The translations under genes and the position numbers were made by a program. 48,855 nucleotides of DNA from contig JAUNNK010000003.1 of the NCBI GenBank assembly GCA_030537335.1, forward strand, positions 1 to 48,855, read 5' to 3'. This document shows, one piece after another, positions 48,076 through 48,855 of this stretch. Within the stretch, counting starts at the first letter, position 1. Each line of letters starts with the position of its first letter. The notes beneath the pieces are model-generated. The model was not told where the DNA came from. It searched no databases and saw only the letters and a program-made list of their open reading frames with translations. The DNA is from Clostridia bacterium. GTDB lineage: Bacteria; Bacillota; Clostridia; Christensenellales; Aristaeellaceae.

Positions 48076-48450
48076 ATGACGAATGCAGAAATCATCTCCG
48101 CAATCGAGAGCATGACCATCCTTGAGCTGGCCGACCTGGTCAAGGAAATGGAAGAGAAGTTCGGCGTTTCCGCAGCGGCTCCCGTCGTTGCCGGTGGCGC
48201 AGTTGCTGGCGCAGCCGCCGAGGCCGCCGAAGAGAAGACCGAGTTCGACGTCATCCTGAAGGAAGCTGGCGCCAAGAAGCTCAACGTCATCAAGATCGTC
48301 CGCGAAGTCAAGCCCGGCCTGGGCCTGAAGGAAGCCAAGGAACTGGTCGACGGCGCTCCGTCCACTCTGGCCGAGGGCATCGCCAAGGAAGCCGCCGAGG
48401 AAATGAAGAAGAAGTTCGAAGAAGCCGGCGCTGTGATCGAGATCAAGTAA
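48076..48450 (+). CDS. rplL: Ribosomal protein L7/L12
   Basis: The flexible stalk protein that recruits translation GTPases. The 124-residue product has the N-terminal dimerisation helix ([28 protein letters not shown]), an Ala/Val/Gly-rich hinge ([20 protein letters not shown]) and the C-terminal domain ([40 protein letters not shown]). ATG at 48076 follows TGGAGG. It is the last gene of the unit, with a terminator 14 bp after the stop. rpoB and rpoC, which usually follow, are not here. Confidence 0.98.
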   Translation: MTNAEIISAIESMTILELADLVKEMEEKFGVSAAAPVVAGGAVAGAAAEAAEEKTEFDVILKEAGAKKLNVIKIVREVKPGLGLKEAKELVDGAPSTLAEGIAKEAAEEMKKKFEEAGAVIEIK

Positions 48451-48463
48451 TCGGTTATTCGAT

Positions 48464-48496
48464 GGGAGGTTGCGGCAGGTGTCGCAGCCTCCTTTT
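48464..48496 (+). terminator. Terminator after rplL
   Basis: GGGAGGTTGCG against CGCAGCCTCC (one bulge), followed by TTTT. Confidence 0.85.
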
Positions 48497-48549
48497 CGTA
48501 AGAATGCCGCCACAGGAATGTAAAATTTGCTATGAAGCTGTGGAAGTGC

Positions 48550-48578
48550 TTGCAATTTGGGGGAAGCTATTTTATAAT
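48550..48578 (+). promoter_or_regulatory. Promoter of rpmG
   Basis: TTGCAA (48550-48555), 17 bases, TATAAT (48573-48578). A 110-nt leader follows, with no recognisable motif. Confidence 0.75.
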
Positions 48579-48693
48579 TTAGTAGTCTGCCCCGGTTGTG
48601 GGCTGCTGTTTTTGTTGCAAAAAGCTGTGACGGATTTTGACGGCGGCCGCGATACCCGCGGGAGCCGCATCAATTATATGGGAGGTGTCGAAA

Positions 48694-48855
48694 TTGGCAT
48701 CGGATAAGCGCATCAAGGTTACGCTGGCATGCTCTGAGTGCAAGCAGCGCAATTACAATACCATGAAGAACAAGAAGAACGATCCCGATCGTCTCGAGAT
48801 GAACAAGTACTGCCGCTTCTGCAAGAAGCACACCAGCCACAAGGAAACCAAGTAA
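48694..48855 (+). CDS. rpmG: Ribosomal protein L33, zinc-binding form
   Basis: A 53-residue protein of the large subunit. Four cysteines in two CxxC pairs (Cys13, Cys16, Cys40, Cys43) bind zinc, so this is the C+ paralogue. The rest ([35 protein letters not shown]-like end) is typical. The start is TTG at 48694 behind GGGAGGTG; no ATG is in frame between. Its stop is the last codon of the window. In most genomes secE and nusG follow L33, so the ribosomal cluster probably continues to the right. Confidence 0.95.
   Translation: MASDKRIKVTLACSECKQRNYNTMKNKKNDPDRLEMNKYCRFCKKHTSHKETK

Noticed and set aside
48462..48707. An 81-codon frame between rplL and rpmG with two CxxC-like motifs
   Set aside because: It spans the rplL terminator and the rpmG promoter and has no ribosome site.

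Overview
The window is GC-rich DNA from a spore-forming member of the Clostridia (Bacillota). The supporting evidence is a Gram-positive promoter and Shine-Dalgarno style, a proline T-box leader on proS, an L10 leader on rplJL, a SpoIIID gene, a 6S RNA, a PPi-type phosphofructokinase and a C4-zinc L33. The species cannot be fixed from sequence alone. Genes are tightly packed, with many 1-17 nt overlaps, and there are long meaningless antisense frames caused by the GC content.

Left part (1-7430, minus strand): one purine operon, purE-purC-(structured 130-nt gap)-purF-purM-purN-purO-AICAR transformylase-purD. The last two steps to IMP are made by an archaeal-style pair, a stand-alone transformylase plus PurO, instead of bifunctional PurH. 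purE has a clear sigma-A promoter and a perfect PurBox-like site in its 5' leader. purD runs off the left edge.

7490-13580: a DUF554 membrane protein, a divergent M20 amidohydrolase that lacks two expected histidines, a GntR/YtrA regulator with an ABC ATPase and permease and its own palindromic operator, a 6S RNA gene, a ParB/Noc-like protein, and a DUF2975/YozG-type pair.

13580-20600: a DUF4173-type membrane protein behind a 60-bp tandem repeat, proS with a T-box, an orphan 73-residue protein, pfp and an aldo/keto reductase.

20600-24700: a single-pass membrane protein, a Cys-rich coat-like protein, spoIIID, a degenerate GH25-LysM protein, and a DUF2992 (YjdF) gene with a leader that looks like the yjdF riboswitch and a 3' region that can fold in two exclusive ways.

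24670-31520: MFS exporter, metallophosphoesterase, ROK kinase and miaA on the minus strand; then an AT-richer patch with one unknown gene and one decayed gene; then a MATE exporter.

31520-39215: DegV and PheB-like proteins; the operon mtlD-M42 peptidase-GNAT-alpha/beta hydrolase; then an AraC regulator with an alpha/alpha-toroid protein, and a small secreted protein.

39350-48855: a MarR-controlled heterodimeric ABC exporter, then clpX, clpP and tig (transcribed tig, clpP, clpX), and on the plus strand rplJ-rplL followed by rpmG.

No CRISPR array, insertion sequence, tRNA or rRNA gene was seen.
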